Part shown: piece after piece, positions 42,900 to 53,019 of the stretch
Numbering within the stretch: position 1 is the first letter of the stretch
Layout: each line of letters opens with the position of its first letter
Assembly (NCBI RefSeq): GCF_009299835.1
Contig: NZ_VKCZ01000019.1
Location: 1 to 64,000 of the forward strand
DNA from: Microlunatus speluncae
GTDB lineage: Bacteria > Actinomycetota > Actinomycetes > Propionibacteriales > Propionibacteriaceae
DNA: 64,000 nucleotides
Direction: 5' to 3'
Made by a program: the position numbers and the translations under genes
Notes under the pieces: model-generated
What the model saw: only the letters and a program-made list of their open reading frames with translations
What the model was told of the DNA's origin: nothing
Database searches by the model: none

Positions 42900-42918
42900 T
42901 AAGCTTAGGGAAACCTAA
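42900..42918 (+). promoter_or_regulatory. Iron box (IdeR/DmdR-type operator)
   Basis: TAAGCTTAGGGAAACCTAA matches the 19-bp actinobacterial iron-box consensus TTAGGTTAGGCTAACCTAA at 15 positions, including an intact CCTAA half-site. It lies 15 bp before the ATG of the siderophore-binding lipoprotein. Confidence 0.75.
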
Positions 42919-42932
42919 GTCGAGGGGTGTTC

Positions 42933-43913
42933 ATGAAGGGTTTGTTCGCGCGCCTGGCCGTGCTCCTGCTGCTGGTCGGGGTGGCCGGGTGTCAGTCGGT
43001 GGCCGCTCCGGAGGCCGCGCCCGGTCAGCCGTCCGGGGCGCCGTTCCGGACCATCAGCCATGCCATGGGGGAGACAGCGATCCCCACCCAGCCGCTGCGC
43101 GTGGTCGCTCTTGATCAGACCTTCGTCGACGCGGTGCTGACCCTCGACACGGAGTTGATCGGCTACACCACCTATCGCGCGATCGAGGGCGACAAGCTGC
43201 CGGAGTATCTCGGCCCGGTGCTGGACCAGGCCGGTGACGCGGTCGCGGTCGGCTCGCTGGAGGAGCCGAACCTGGAGGAGATCGCCAAGCTGCAGCCGGA
43301 TCTGATCTTGTCGGCCAAGGTCCGGCACGAGAAGCTGTACGACCAGCTGTCGGCGATCGCGCCGACCGTCTTCAGCGAGACCACCGGCGCGCTGTGGAAG
43401 GACAATCTGCGGCTGGCCGCCCAGGCGCTCGGCAAGGAGCCGCTGGCCGAGGAGCGGATCGCCGCCTACACCGAACGCGCGACCACGATCGGCTCGGCGA
43501 TCAAGGAATCGGCGGGGGAGCTGCCCGACATCTCGATCGTCCGGTTTGCCGGGGAGCCGACGATCCGGCTGTACGTGGAGAACTCCTTCTCCGGCCTGGT
43601 GTTGAAGGACGTCGGCTTCGTCCGGCCGAAGGGACAGCCGAACGCGACCGACTCGATCGTGGTCGACGTCAGCCGGGAGAACATCCCGGATCTCGACGCC
43701 AGCCACATCTTCGTCGCCACCTGGGCCGATCCGTCGGCGACCGAGGCCAAGGAGAAGATCACCAAGGACCCGCTGTGGAACCGGCTGACCGGCGCCAAGC
43801 ATGATGTCGCCGACCTGACCTGGATGAGCTCGGTCGGCCTGCAGGGCGCCCACGCGATCCTCGACGACGTCGCGACGTTCTTCGACGTCCCACCCTCCGC
43901 CGACCTCCGCTGA
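42933..43913 (+). CDS. Iron-siderophore ABC transporter substrate-binding lipoprotein
   Basis: 326 residues. A lipoprotein signal (LAVLLLLVGVAGC, Cys near residue 20) is followed by the FecB/FepB-type fold: LRVVALDQTFVDAVLTLDTE near 62, PNLEEIAKLQPDLILSAKVR near 115, and SIVVDVSRENIPDLDASHIF near 245. These proteins bind ferric siderophores outside the cell. GAGGGG precedes the ATG, and an iron box upstream implies induction under iron limitation. No permease or ATPase gene is adjacent, so it must share a transporter encoded elsewhere. Confidence 0.92.
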   Translation: MKGLFARLAVLLLLVGVAGCQSVAAPEAAPGQPSGAPFRTISHAMGETAIPTQPLRVVALDQTFVDAVLTLDTELIGYTTYRAIEGDKLPEYLGPVLDQAGDAVAVGSLEEPNLEEIAKLQPDLILSAKVRHEKLYDQLSAIAPTVFSETTGALWKDNLRLAAQALGKEPLAEERIAAYTERATTIGSAIKESAGELPDISIVRFAGEPTIRLYVENSFSGLVLKDVGFVRPKGQPNATDSIVVDVSRENIPDLDASHIFVATWADPSATEAKEKITKDPLWNRLTGAKHDVADLTWMSSVGLQGAHAILDDVATFFDVPPSADLR

Positions 43914-43920
43914 CCCCCTG

Positions 43921-43974
43921 CCGACTTGTCAGAACTGAGTTGTGCCATAGGGCTACTCAGTTCTGACAAGTCGG
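43921..43974. repeat. 54-bp palindromic repeat, family A copy 4 (perfect 19-bp stem)
   Basis: CCGACTTGTCAGAACTGAG (43921-43939) and CTCAGTTCTGACAAGTCGG (43956-43974) are a perfect 19-bp inverted repeat around a 16-base loop. This is the best-preserved copy. It lies between the convergent siderophore-binding gene and the secreted-protein gene. Confidence 0.92.
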
Positions 43975-43976
43975 CA

Positions 43977-44951
43977 TCAGGAGAGGTGGTAGACGGGGAA
44001 GGGGGACTTGTTGACGCCGACCATGATGCGCCGTACGCCGCCGCCCAGCGGATCGGTCTCGACCTTGACGCCCTCCGCTTCCGGCGTGCCGATCCCGTCG
44101 ACCGTGTAGGTCGTCCCCTGGGTGGTGTTGCCGCCGTTGGTGTACAGGAAGGAGTAGATCGTCGGCGTCTGCCCGTTACCGCCGCCGTAGACGTAGAGGT
44201 ATTTGTTGCCCGAGCCGACACCGACGATGTCGAAGCCCTGGAACGAACCGTGCGGCCGGCTCGGCTCCTTGAAGCGTGACTTGGTGATGGCGGTGTCGCC
44301 CAGGACCGATGCGATCGACAGTTGCTGTCCGGCGGCGGCCAGCATGGCGGCGGTCAGGGCGGAGGTGTCGAAGATGCCGTAGTAGGACGACGATCCCGTT
44401 GCCCCCACCTGGACCCGGAGCCCGATCCGGTCGTCGCCGTCGGCCGTCGCAACCGCGACCCGGACTCCCTCACCGGAGTAGCCCGGGGCCACGGCGGCGA
44501 GCCCGATGAGCGAGCCGAGCCGGGTGAAGCTCGCCGGCTGACCGCCGGCCGCCGGGTGATATTCGATCAAGGAGACCCGGGTCGACCAGTACTGGGAAGC
44601 CGGTCCGGCGCTCGACCCGACCCAGAGCAGGATCCGGCCGTCCTGGACGTACGCTTCCAGCGACTCACCGTGGCCGTAGCCCGCCAACGTCACGCTGTCG
44701 GCCCGGGCGCAGGTCCGGCCCGACAGGACACACCGGGTCAGCACGGTGGCGGCGGTGGTGCGTTGGGTGACGAAGGCCTGGTCGGTGCCGAGATAGTCGA
44801 AGTTCTGCACGGCCGTCGTGGCCGTCAGTCCGGTTACGGTGAAGTCGAGGGTCGCCGTCGCCGCCGCTGCTCGGCCCGGTGAGAGCACCAGGCCCAGGCA
44901 GGCGGTCAGGATGAGGGCGATGGTGGTCCGAAACGTACGGATCAGTGGCAT
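43977..44951 (-). CDS. Secreted propeller-like protein, possibly helveticin J family
   Basis: 324 residues. A Sec signal peptide covers about residues 1-32 (TTIALILTACLGLVLSPGRA). The rest is beta-rich with repeated blade-like segments: NFDYLGTDQAFVTQRT near 50, AGYGHGESLEAYVQDGRILL near 90, QGFDIVGVGSGNKYLYVYGG near 240, and GTPEAEGVKVETDPLGGGV near 290. The GHGESLE segment and blade spacing resemble the helveticin J/class III bacteriocin-like beta-propellers, but the match is remote. The ATG at 44951 is chosen because it begins the signal peptide. No immunity gene is evident. Confidence 0.6.
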   Translation of the reverse strand: MPLIRTFRTTIALILTACLGLVLSPGRAAAATATLDFTVTGLTATTAVQNFDYLGTDQAFVTQRTTAATVLTRCVLSGRTCARADSVTLAGYGHGESLEAYVQDGRILLWVGSSAGPASQYWSTRVSLIEYHPAAGGQPASFTRLGSLIGLAAVAPGYSGEGVRVAVATADGDDRIGLRVQVGATGSSSYYGIFDTSALTAAMLAAAGQQLSIASVLGDTAITKSRFKEPSRPHGSFQGFDIVGVGSGNKYLYVYGGGNGQTPTIYSFLYTNGGNTTQGTTYTVDGIGTPEAEGVKVETDPLGGGVRRIMVGVNKSPFPVYHLS

Positions 44952-45100
44952 GGCTGGGCCTCCCGCGGCTCGTGCCCAGTTGGCTGACGCCCTGGACTTT
45001 GAGCCAGAGGCTAATGAGGTTTCGGACGTGTCGGAAGGCCCAACCTGTGCTGATGGCAGGGCCCTGGACCGTCGCCGTTCCATCGTCTATGGCGACTCCA

Positions 45101-47041
45101 CTACCGAGGGTCGCGGACCACGTCCTGGAGGTTGTCGATCGGGATCGGGGTCAGCTCGTCGGCCGGATCGAAGCCGAAGACCCGGCCGAGGAAATAGAGC
45201 TGGGCCTCGGTCGCGGCCTGGATGTTCTCGGCGCGGCGGAAGCCGTGGCCCTCACCGGGATAGATCACCATCGCGACCGGCAGCCCCTTGCTCCGGACCG
45301 CGTCGGCCATCATCTCCGCCTGGTTCGGCGGCACCACCTTGTCCTCGGCGCCCTGCAAGATCAGGATCGGTGCGCTCAGTTGATCAACATGGTGGATCGG
45401 CGAACGATCATGGTAGGTGTCCAAGGCCTCCGGGTACGGCCCGACCAGACCGTCCAGGTAGCGCGCCTCGAACTTGTGCGTGTCCTTGGCCAGCGCCTCC
45501 AGGTCGCCGATGCCGTACAGGCTCAAGCCCGCGGTGAACCGGTCGGTGGCGGTCAGCGCGCGCAGCGTCGTGTAACCGCCGGCGCTGCCGCCCTCGATCG
45601 CCAGCCGGGCTTCGTCGGCGAGCCCCTGCTCGACCATCGCGGTCGCGCCGGCGACACAGTCCTCGACATCGACGATGCCCCAGGCGCCGCGCAGTCGCTC
45701 GCGGTATTCGCGGCCGTAACCGGTGCTGCCGCCGTAGTTGACGTCCAGCACGGCGATGCCGCGGGAGGTCCAGTACTGCACGCTCAGCCGCAGCGCCGCG
45801 GTCGAGAACACGGTCGGGCCGCCGTGCGACCGGGTGATCAGCGGGGGCAGCGTGCCCGCCGGTGCCGTGAAGTCCGGGTTGACCGGCGGGTAGTACCAGC
45901 CGAACACCGGGCCCGCCTTGCTGGACCAGGAGACCGGCATCGGGGTCGAGATCACCTCGCGGGGCAGCGTCGCGTCGCCGGAGGCGCGCAGCTCGGTCCA
46001 GGCCGGCTGCTCCAGCTCCATGATCATCAGTGCTTGGGGTCGGTCCTCGTACTGCATCACCGTGGCCACCCGGCCGGCGCCGGCGGTCAGCGATCCCGGC
46101 TCGCCGCTGTCGGCGAACGGGGTCAGTTCGCCGCTGCGCAAGGTGAGCCGGCCGATCCCGGCGGCGCCGTTGCGGCGCCAGCTGCAGATCAGCTCGGTCT
46201 CGTCGATGATCACGTACGGGGTATCGCCGAGCAGCCAGGGCGGATCGCAGAACTCGGCCTCGGCCTGATGCAGGGCGCGGACCGAATCGCCGTTCCAGAC
46301 GTACAGGTTCCACCAGTTGGTGCGGTCGGAGATGAAGATCAACTCGCCGGACGGCAGCCACTCCGGATAGATCGCGGACTCGGTCGGCCCGCCGGCAACC
46401 GGCGTCAGGTCGCGGACCTCGCTGCCGTCCAGCCGGGCGGTCATCAGGGCGGTGCTGTCCCACGGCATGTTCGGGTGGTGCCACTCGACCCAGGCCAGTC
46501 GATGATCAGGACCGAGCCGGGGCGCGGCGTAGAAGTCCGCGCCCGAGCACAGGACCGAGCCGCCGGTCGGGTTGTCACCGGCCAGGTCGACCGCGACGAC
46601 CGTGTTGACCGGCTCGGCATCGCCCTGGTGCTCCTCGCGGACCGCCAGGACCAGCCCCTGCTCGGGATAGAGGCGCAGATCGGCGTAGCGGAATCCGCCC
46701 TCGGGCGTGAGCGGGACCGGAGTCGTCCCGGCCGGATCGGTGCGGTACAGCCGTTGGTCGGCGAAGTCGACGAAGACCACGACCCCGTCGACCGCGGCGT
46801 ACGACCGGCCGCCGTACTCATGCACCCGGCTGCGCACGTTGAACGGTGCCGCCGTGACCTCGGCGAGCTCTCCGGCCCCGTCCCGCCGCCAGATGCTGAT
46901 CCGTCCGCCCTGGTCCGCGCGGGATTCGGTCCAGAAGGTCAGGTCACCGTCGATGATCGGCGTGCCCAGACTGGTCGATTGAGCGGTCATCAGATGCGGG
47001 GTGACGGGCGAGGACCACGATCCATAGGGCTCAACCGGCAT
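45101..47041 (-). CDS. S9 family prolyl oligopeptidase-type peptidase
   Basis: 646 residues. An N-terminal seven-bladed propeller (about 20-370; for example PEWLPSGELIFISDRTNWWN) precedes an alpha/beta-hydrolase domain. The catalytic Ser is in RLAIEGGSAGGYTTLRAL near 500, the Asp is in ILQGAEDKVVPPNQAEMM near 580, and the His is in VIYPGEGHGFRRAEN near 613. No signal peptide, so cytoplasmic peptide turnover is likely. The ATG at 47041 is seven bases after TAGGGT (47049-47054), giving a leaderless mRNA. Confidence 0.93.
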   Translation of the reverse strand: MPVEPYGSWSSPVTPHLMTAQSTSLGTPIIDGDLTFWTESRADQGGRISIWRRDGAGELAEVTAAPFNVRSRVHEYGGRSYAAVDGVVVFVDFADQRLYRTDPAGTTPVPLTPEGGFRYADLRLYPEQGLVLAVREEHQGDAEPVNTVVAVDLAGDNPTGGSVLCSGADFYAAPRLGPDHRLAWVEWHHPNMPWDSTALMTARLDGSEVRDLTPVAGGPTESAIYPEWLPSGELIFISDRTNWWNLYVWNGDSVRALHQAEAEFCDPPWLLGDTPYVIIDETELICSWRRNGAAGIGRLTLRSGELTPFADSGEPGSLTAGAGRVATVMQYEDRPQALMIMELEQPAWTELRASGDATLPREVISTPMPVSWSSKAGPVFGWYYPPVNPDFTAPAGTLPPLITRSHGGPTVFSTAALRLSVQYWTSRGIAVLDVNYGGSTGYGREYRERLRGAWGIVDVEDCVAGATAMVEQGLADEARLAIEGGSAGGYTTLRALTATDRFTAGLSLYGIGDLEALAKDTHKFEARYLDGLVGPYPEALDTYHDRSPIHHVDQLSAPILILQGAEDKVVPPNQAEMMADAVRSKGLPVAMVIYPGEGHGFRRAENIQAATEAQLYFLGRVFGFDPADELTPIPIDNLQDVVRDPR

Positions 47042-47205
47042 GATCACCACCCTAATGGCCCAACACGTAAAGCGTTTGCCGCAATCGGGTCGCTGGTGCA
47101 GTTGTGGCGGATGGTGCACAATGGGTGGCGATTCACCCGGAGTGTGCCGAGTCGAGGATGTCGGGGAAGGCAGCCCTCTGGCGCCGGTAAGCACTGGGAG
47201 GATCA

Positions 47206-47703
47206 ATGAGCACAACTCGTGGCGTCCTGTACGTCCACTCTGCGCCCTCGGCGTTGTGCCCACATGTCGAGTGGGCCGTCGGAGGCGTGTTCGGCACGCC
47301 CGTGCGGCTGGATTGGATTCCGCAACCGATCGAGCGGGCGAGCTACCGTACGGAATATTCCTGGTCGGGTGCTGCGGGCACCGCCGGGAAGCTGGCCAGC
47401 GCCCTCAAGGGCTGGCAGCGACTGCGGTTCGAGGTGACCGAGGAAGCGACCGCGGGCTCGGAGGCCGAGCGCTATTCCTACACGCCCACCCTCGGCGTCT
47501 TCCACGCCATCACCGGGCTCCACGGCGACATCATGATCCCCGAGGACCGGATCAAGCACGCCCTGGCGACCGCCTCCCTCGGCCGCCGCGACCTCACCGA
47601 CACCCTGAACGAGTTGCTCGGCAAGGCCTGGGATTCCGAGCTCGAGCCCTTCCGGTACGCCGGTGACGGGGCCCCGGTGCGCTGGCTGCACGAGGTCGTC
47701 TGA
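47206..47703 (+). CDS. DUF3145 family conserved actinobacterial protein
   Basis: 165 residues. TRGVLYVHSAPSALCPHVEW, VGGVFGTPVRLDWIPQPIER and TLGVFHAITGLHGDIMIPED follow the conserved DUF3145 pattern. The family is nearly universal in actinobacteria, is about this length and has no known function. GGGAGG lies five bases before the ATG. Transcribed divergently from the S9 peptidase. Confidence 0.93.
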   Translation: MSTTRGVLYVHSAPSALCPHVEWAVGGVFGTPVRLDWIPQPIERASYRTEYSWSGAAGTAGKLASALKGWQRLRFEVTEEATAGSEAERYSYTPTLGVFHAITGLHGDIMIPEDRIKHALATASLGRRDLTDTLNELLGKAWDSELEPFRYAGDGAPVRWLHEVV

Positions 47704-47839
47704 GGCATTCCCGAGCGGGGAGTTTGCGGATCGGTCGTCGAACCGACAGGGTGGAAAGGCTTCCGCGGCCGGGCTGGCCGGCCGTGCTGGACCACCAGAA
47801 TGGAGGGGGCGGCACGCATCGCGTCGCTGATTCATACCT

Positions 47840-49618
47840 GTGACTGATCCCAGTAATCCCCACGTCAAAAGAAGACCCAAAGGCCCACGCAAGGGAGGCG
47901 ATGCCGCCCGGCGGGTCGTCCACCCGGCGATTGCGGATCCGCCCGGGCCACCGAACCAATCCAACCTCAATCTGGACAAGGTCGTCTTCGGCGTCGCGGC
48001 CGTGCTCGCCCTGGCCTTCTGCATCTGGGGCTTCGCCAATCCGATCGGTCTCGGCACCGCCTCGTCGTCCGCCCTGGAGTGGATCGAGACGAACATCGGG
48101 TGGTTCTTCGTCGTCGTCGCCACCGGGTTCGTGGTCTTCGTGCTCTGGCTCGCGGCCGGCAAGTTCGGCCGGATCCCGCTGGGCCGAGACGACGAGCGAC
48201 CGGAATTCAAGACCGTCTCCTGGGTCGCGATGATGTTCAGCGCGGGAATGGGCATCGGGCTGATGTTCTTCGGCGTCAACGAGCCGCTGACCCACTTCGT
48301 CGAGCCCCCGCCGGGGACGGCGGAGGCGGGCACCGACGCTGCCCTGCAGACCGCGATGGCGACGACGCTCTTCCACTGGACGCTGCATCCCTGGGCGATC
48401 TATGCGGTGGTCGGGCTGGCGATCGCGTACGGCACGTTCCGGCGCGGCCGCAAGCAGTTGATCAGCTCGGCCTTCGCACCGTTGTTCGGCAAGAAGCAGG
48501 CGGAGGGCCCGGCCGGCAAGGTGATCGACATCCTGGCGATCTTCGCGACCCTGTTCGGCTCGGCGACCTCGCTCGGGCTCGGCGCGTTGCAGATCGGCAG
48601 TGGGCTGGAGATCGTCGCCGGCATCGGCAAGGTCGGCAACGGGATCTTGATCGCGATCATCGTGTTCTTGACGATCGCGTTCGTGCTGTCCGCGGTTTCC
48701 GGGGTGGCCAAGGGCATCCAACTTCTGTCCAACATCAACATGGTGCTCGCCATCGTGCTGGCGGCGTTCGTCTTCGTGGTCGGCCCGACGATCTTCATCC
48801 TGAACCTGATTCCGACCGCGGTGGGCAGCTACTTCTCCGACCTGGCCGAGATGGCGGCCCGGACCGCGGCCAGTGGCGGCGACCCGATGGCCGAGTGGCT
48901 GCAGGGCATGACCGTCTTCTACTGGGCCTGGTGGATCTCCTGGACGCCCTTCGTCGGTGTCTTCATCGCCCGGATCAGCCGCGGCCGGACGATCCGGCAG
49001 TTCGTCTCCGGCGTCCTGCTGGTGCCGAGCCTGGTCAGCCTGATCTGGTTCTGCGTCTTCGGCGGTTCGGCGATCTTCCTGCAGCGGTCGGGCGTCGATA
49101 TCGCCTCGCAGGCCTCCACGGAGGCGCAGCTGTTCGGGATGCTCGGCCAGCTGCCACTGCCACAGGTCACCGCCGTCCTGGTGATGATCTTGGTCGCGAT
49201 CTTCTTCGTCTCCGGCGCGGACGCGGCCTCGGTGGTGATGGGGACGCTCTCGGAGAGTGGATCGATCGAGCCGAGTCGGTGGACGGTGATCTTCTGGGGT
49301 GTGCTGACCGGTGCCGTCGCCGCGGTGATGTTGATCATCGGTGGCAAGGACGCCTTGTCCGGGTTGCAGAACGTGACGATCATCGCGGCGCTGCCGTTCG
49401 CGGTGGTGATGGTCGGGCTCGCGATCTCGCTGACCAAGGATCTGCAGCACGATCCGCTGATCCTGCGCGACAACGTGAGCACCGAGGTGATCGAGAAGGC
49501 CGTGGTGACCGGTCTGACCAAGCACGGCGAGGACTTCGAGGTCGTCGTCGAGGCCACGTCCCCGGACGGGACGTCGGAGCGGGTGGGCGTCAAGGTCAGT
49601 ACGGATGACCATCGCTGA
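47840..49618 (+). CDS. BCCT family betaine/carnitine/choline transporter
   Basis: 592 residues with 12 membrane helices. FKTVSWVAMMFSAGMGIGLM and FFGVNEPLTHFVEPPP near residue 140 are BCCT signatures. The substrate box is FYWAWWISWTPFVGVFIARI near 360, with the conserved Trp residues that bind a quaternary amine. There is a basic N-terminus (about 45 residues) and a charged C-terminal tail that may sense osmotic strength. GTG start without an obvious ribosome-binding site. A strong stem-loop follows the stop. Confidence 0.93.
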   Translation: MTDPSNPHVKRRPKGPRKGGDAARRVVHPAIADPPGPPNQSNLNLDKVVFGVAAVLALAFCIWGFANPIGLGTASSSALEWIETNIGWFFVVVATGFVVFVLWLAAGKFGRIPLGRDDERPEFKTVSWVAMMFSAGMGIGLMFFGVNEPLTHFVEPPPGTAEAGTDAALQTAMATTLFHWTLHPWAIYAVVGLAIAYGTFRRGRKQLISSAFAPLFGKKQAEGPAGKVIDILAIFATLFGSATSLGLGALQIGSGLEIVAGIGKVGNGILIAIIVFLTIAFVLSAVSGVAKGIQLLSNINMVLAIVLAAFVFVVGPTIFILNLIPTAVGSYFSDLAEMAARTAASGGDPMAEWLQGMTVFYWAWWISWTPFVGVFIARISRGRTIRQFVSGVLLVPSLVSLIWFCVFGGSAIFLQRSGVDIASQASTEAQLFGMLGQLPLPQVTAVLVMILVAIFFVSGADAASVVMGTLSESGSIEPSRWTVIFWGVLTGAVAAVMLIIGGKDALSGLQNVTIIAALPFAVVMVGLAISLTKDLQHDPLILRDNVSTEVIEKAVVTGLTKHGEDFEVVVEATSPDGTSERVGVKVSTDDHR

Positions 49619-49647
49619 GCCGAGCGACTGACCCGACCTAGTCGGAC

Positions 49648-49686
49648 CGCGCCCCCGGAGCTGCCGTGAGGCGGCCCGGGGGCGCG
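49648..49686. terminator. Bidirectional stem-loop terminator
   Basis: CGCGCCCCCGG (49648-49658) and CCGGGGGCGCG (49676-49686) form a perfect 11-bp GC stem, with a smaller GCC-GTGA-GGC hairpin in the loop. It lies between the convergent BCCT and EamA genes. Confidence 0.8.
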
Positions 49687-49692
49687 ATCCGT

Positions 49693-50628
49693 TCAGGCGG
49701 CCCCTGGTCGGCGCCGCTGCCAGACGCCGACCAGCAGGCCGGCCGCGACGAGGGCCAGGCCGACGAAGCCGAACGGGCCGGGCAGTTCGGCGCCGAGCAC
49801 CAGGCTGGCGGCGAGGGCCCCGACCGGGCTGAAGGCGTAGAAGAGGCCGGACCGGGCGGCGCCGAGGCGGGGTAGCGCCACGTACCAGGCGGCGTTGGCG
49901 CCGATCGAGACCGCCAGGGCGAGGAAGAGCAGGGCTAGCAGCTCCTGCGACGCCTGGGGGACCGCGACGAAGGCGGCCGGGCCGTCGACGATCAGGGCAC
50001 CGGTCGTCAGCACGATGGCACCGGAGACGGCAGCCCCGGTGGTCGCGGCGAAGGTGCCGAACCGCCGGATCAGCCGCACCGCTAGCAGGGTGAAGGCGAG
50101 TTCGCAGCCGAGCGCGCCCAGGCAGAGCAGGATGCCGGTCGGCGACGCGGCGCCGGCGCCGGTGGTGATGCCGGTGCCGACGGTGACGATCACTGCCCCG
50201 ACCAGCACCTGGGCCGAGGGGCGGCAGCGGACCAGCAGCGGTGCGACGACGGCGAGCAGCACCGGGGTCGCGGCGAGCACCGTGCCGACCAGCGCCGGAG
50301 CGACCTGATACGACGCGGCCACCAGGAACAGGTTGAAGCCGGCGATGCCGAACAGGCCGAGCAGGCCGAGGTCGAGCAGGTCGCGCCGGGTCGGTCGGAT
50401 CCGCGGCAACCGGCGGCTGATGATCATGGCCGCGATCAGCACCGCGGACGCGATCAGATAGCGGGTCGCCTGGCCGGTGACCACGGGGATGTCCCGGATC
50501 GTCGAGGCGACCGGGGCGGAGGTGCCGATCAGGAACAGTGACAGGGCGGCCGCGGCCGAGCCGGTCAGCCGGGAACGGCCTGCCGAGCGGGTCTCGGTGG
50601 CGGTGAGGGTCTGGGTTGTTCCGGTCAC
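49693..50628 (-). CDS. EamA/DMT family transporter
   Basis: 311 residues with ten membrane helices in two EamA halves. ALSLFLIGTSAPVASTIRDI near residue 25 and PALVGTVLAATPVLLAVVAP near 110 belong to the first. ANAAWYVALPRLGAARSGLF and YAFSPVGALAASLVLGAELP near 270 belong to the second. It probably exports metabolites. The GTG at 50628 is a likely start; the frame extends to an ATG at 50667. It is transcribed divergently from a LysR regulator, a common regulator-exporter pair. Confidence 0.88.
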   Translation of the reverse strand: MTGTTQTLTATETRSAGRSRLTGSAAAALSLFLIGTSAPVASTIRDIPVVTGQATRYLIASAVLIAAMIISRRLPRIRPTRRDLLDLGLLGLFGIAGFNLFLVAASYQVAPALVGTVLAATPVLLAVVAPLLVRCRPSAQVLVGAVIVTVGTGITTGAGAASPTGILLCLGALGCELAFTLLAVRLIRRFGTFAATTGAAVSGAIVLTTGALIVDGPAAFVAVPQASQELLALLFLALAVSIGANAAWYVALPRLGAARSGLFYAFSPVGALAASLVLGAELPGPFGFVGLALVAAGLLVGVWQRRRPGAA

Positions 50629-50699
50629 GCTTTCAGCGTGCCCGCGTTGAGCCTTTAGCACCAGCAATGGCTCATGGGGTCAGTGTTAAGCTGAGTTGC

Positions 50700-51608
50700 A
50701 TGCTCGACCTGAGACAGCTTCGCGTGCTCTCGGCCGTCGCCGAGTCCGGCTCGATGACCCGGGCTGCTGAGCGGCTGTCGTACACGGCGTCGGCGGTGTC
50801 GCAGCAGATGGCGGCCCTGGAGCGTCAGGTGGGCGCCCCGCTGCTGGTCCGGCACGCCCGCGGCGCGCGGTTGACCGAGGTCGGCCGGGTGCTCCGTGAG
50901 CATGCCGAGGCGGTCGACGAACGGCTGCGAACGGCCGAGCGGGAGGTGCGGGACCTGATCGAGCTACGCGCCGGCAGGCTAAGACTCGGAGCTTTCGCCA
51001 GCGCGGCGTCGCGCCTGATCCCGGACGCGATCACCGAGTTCCGGAGGCGGCACGCCGACATCACCCTGAGCCTCGACATCCTCGACCCGGTCTTCGCGGT
51101 AGAGGCAGTGACCGCCGGCCGGCTCGACCTGGCCGTGGTCTTCGACTATCCGCCCGGCCCGACCCTCGACGTCGGCGACCTGACCCGGGAGGTGCTGCTC
51201 GACGATCCCGTCCTGGTCGCCGTACAGCCTGGGCATCCTTGCGCGGACAAGCCGGTGGTCAGTGTCGCCGAGCTCTCCACCGAGCCGTGGATCCGGGATT
51301 GCGGACCGGACCCGATGTGCCGGGACATGCTGGACCGCTTCTGCCGCGAGGGCGGCTTCAGCCCGACGATCGCGTTCGAGGCCGACAACTACCTGACCAT
51401 CGGCCGGCTGGTCGAGGCGGGCGTCGCGGTCGCGCTGGTGCCGGGCCTGGCCGCCGATCAGATGCCCGAGGGCGTCGCCCTCCGACCGCTCGCTCCCGCG
51501 GTCAGCCGCCGCGTGTCTGCAGTCTTTCGGCCGGGCGCCACGCCGAGCGCGCTGCAGATGATCTCCGTGCTGCGTACGTCCTCGCCGGATCGGTTGTCCA
51601 CCGGCTGA
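50700..51608 (+). CDS. LysR family transcriptional regulator
   Basis: 302 residues. The winged helix is at about 1-62: MLDLRQLRVLSAVAESGSMT, then RAAERLSYTASAVSQQMAAL. A periplasmic-binding-like domain fills about 90-295. The ATG at 50700 is chosen because it opens the helix-turn-helix and is seven bases after a TAAGCT box. The divergent EamA exporter is the expected target, with control sites in the 71-bp gap. The stop lies just before the family B repeat. Confidence 0.92.
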   Translation: MLDLRQLRVLSAVAESGSMTRAAERLSYTASAVSQQMAALERQVGAPLLVRHARGARLTEVGRVLREHAEAVDERLRTAEREVRDLIELRAGRLRLGAFASAASRLIPDAITEFRRRHADITLSLDILDPVFAVEAVTAGRLDLAVVFDYPPGPTLDVGDLTREVLLDDPVLVAVQPGHPCADKPVVSVAELSTEPWIRDCGPDPMCRDMLDRFCREGGFSPTIAFEADNYLTIGRLVEAGVAVALVPGLAADQMPEGVALRPLAPAVSRRVSAVFRPGATPSALQMISVLRTSSPDRLSTG

Positions 51609-51610
51609 TC

Positions 51611-51663
51611 GATCCGTCAGATCCGCTGCGACACGCCGCAGAAACGGCCGCGGATGTGACGGG

Positions 51664-51666
<3 letters not shown>
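51611..51666. repeat. 55-bp palindromic repeat, family B copy 2
   Basis: GATCCGTCA (51611-51619) pairs with TGACGGGTC (51657-51665). The internal sequence closely follows copy 1 at 19298-19353 (shared CGTCAGATCCGCTGCGACAC). It lies between the convergent LysR and fabF genes, and its edge forms the fabF stop codon. Confidence 0.85.
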
Positions 51667-52920
<1,254 letters not shown>

Positions 52921-53019
52921 GAGTCGGGGATCGCCTTTCTTGATCAACTGTCCGGGTGCGAGTTGGTCCGTGGGCCGGGGCGGGGTGGTGCCGCGGCCCA
53001 CGGACCGGCGCGTGCTGGG

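Noticed and set aside
17676..43974. Insertion sequence ends for the 54-bp palindromes
   Set aside because: Each copy is only a hairpin with no internal cargo and no consistent target duplication; fits a REP-type repeat better than paired IS ends.
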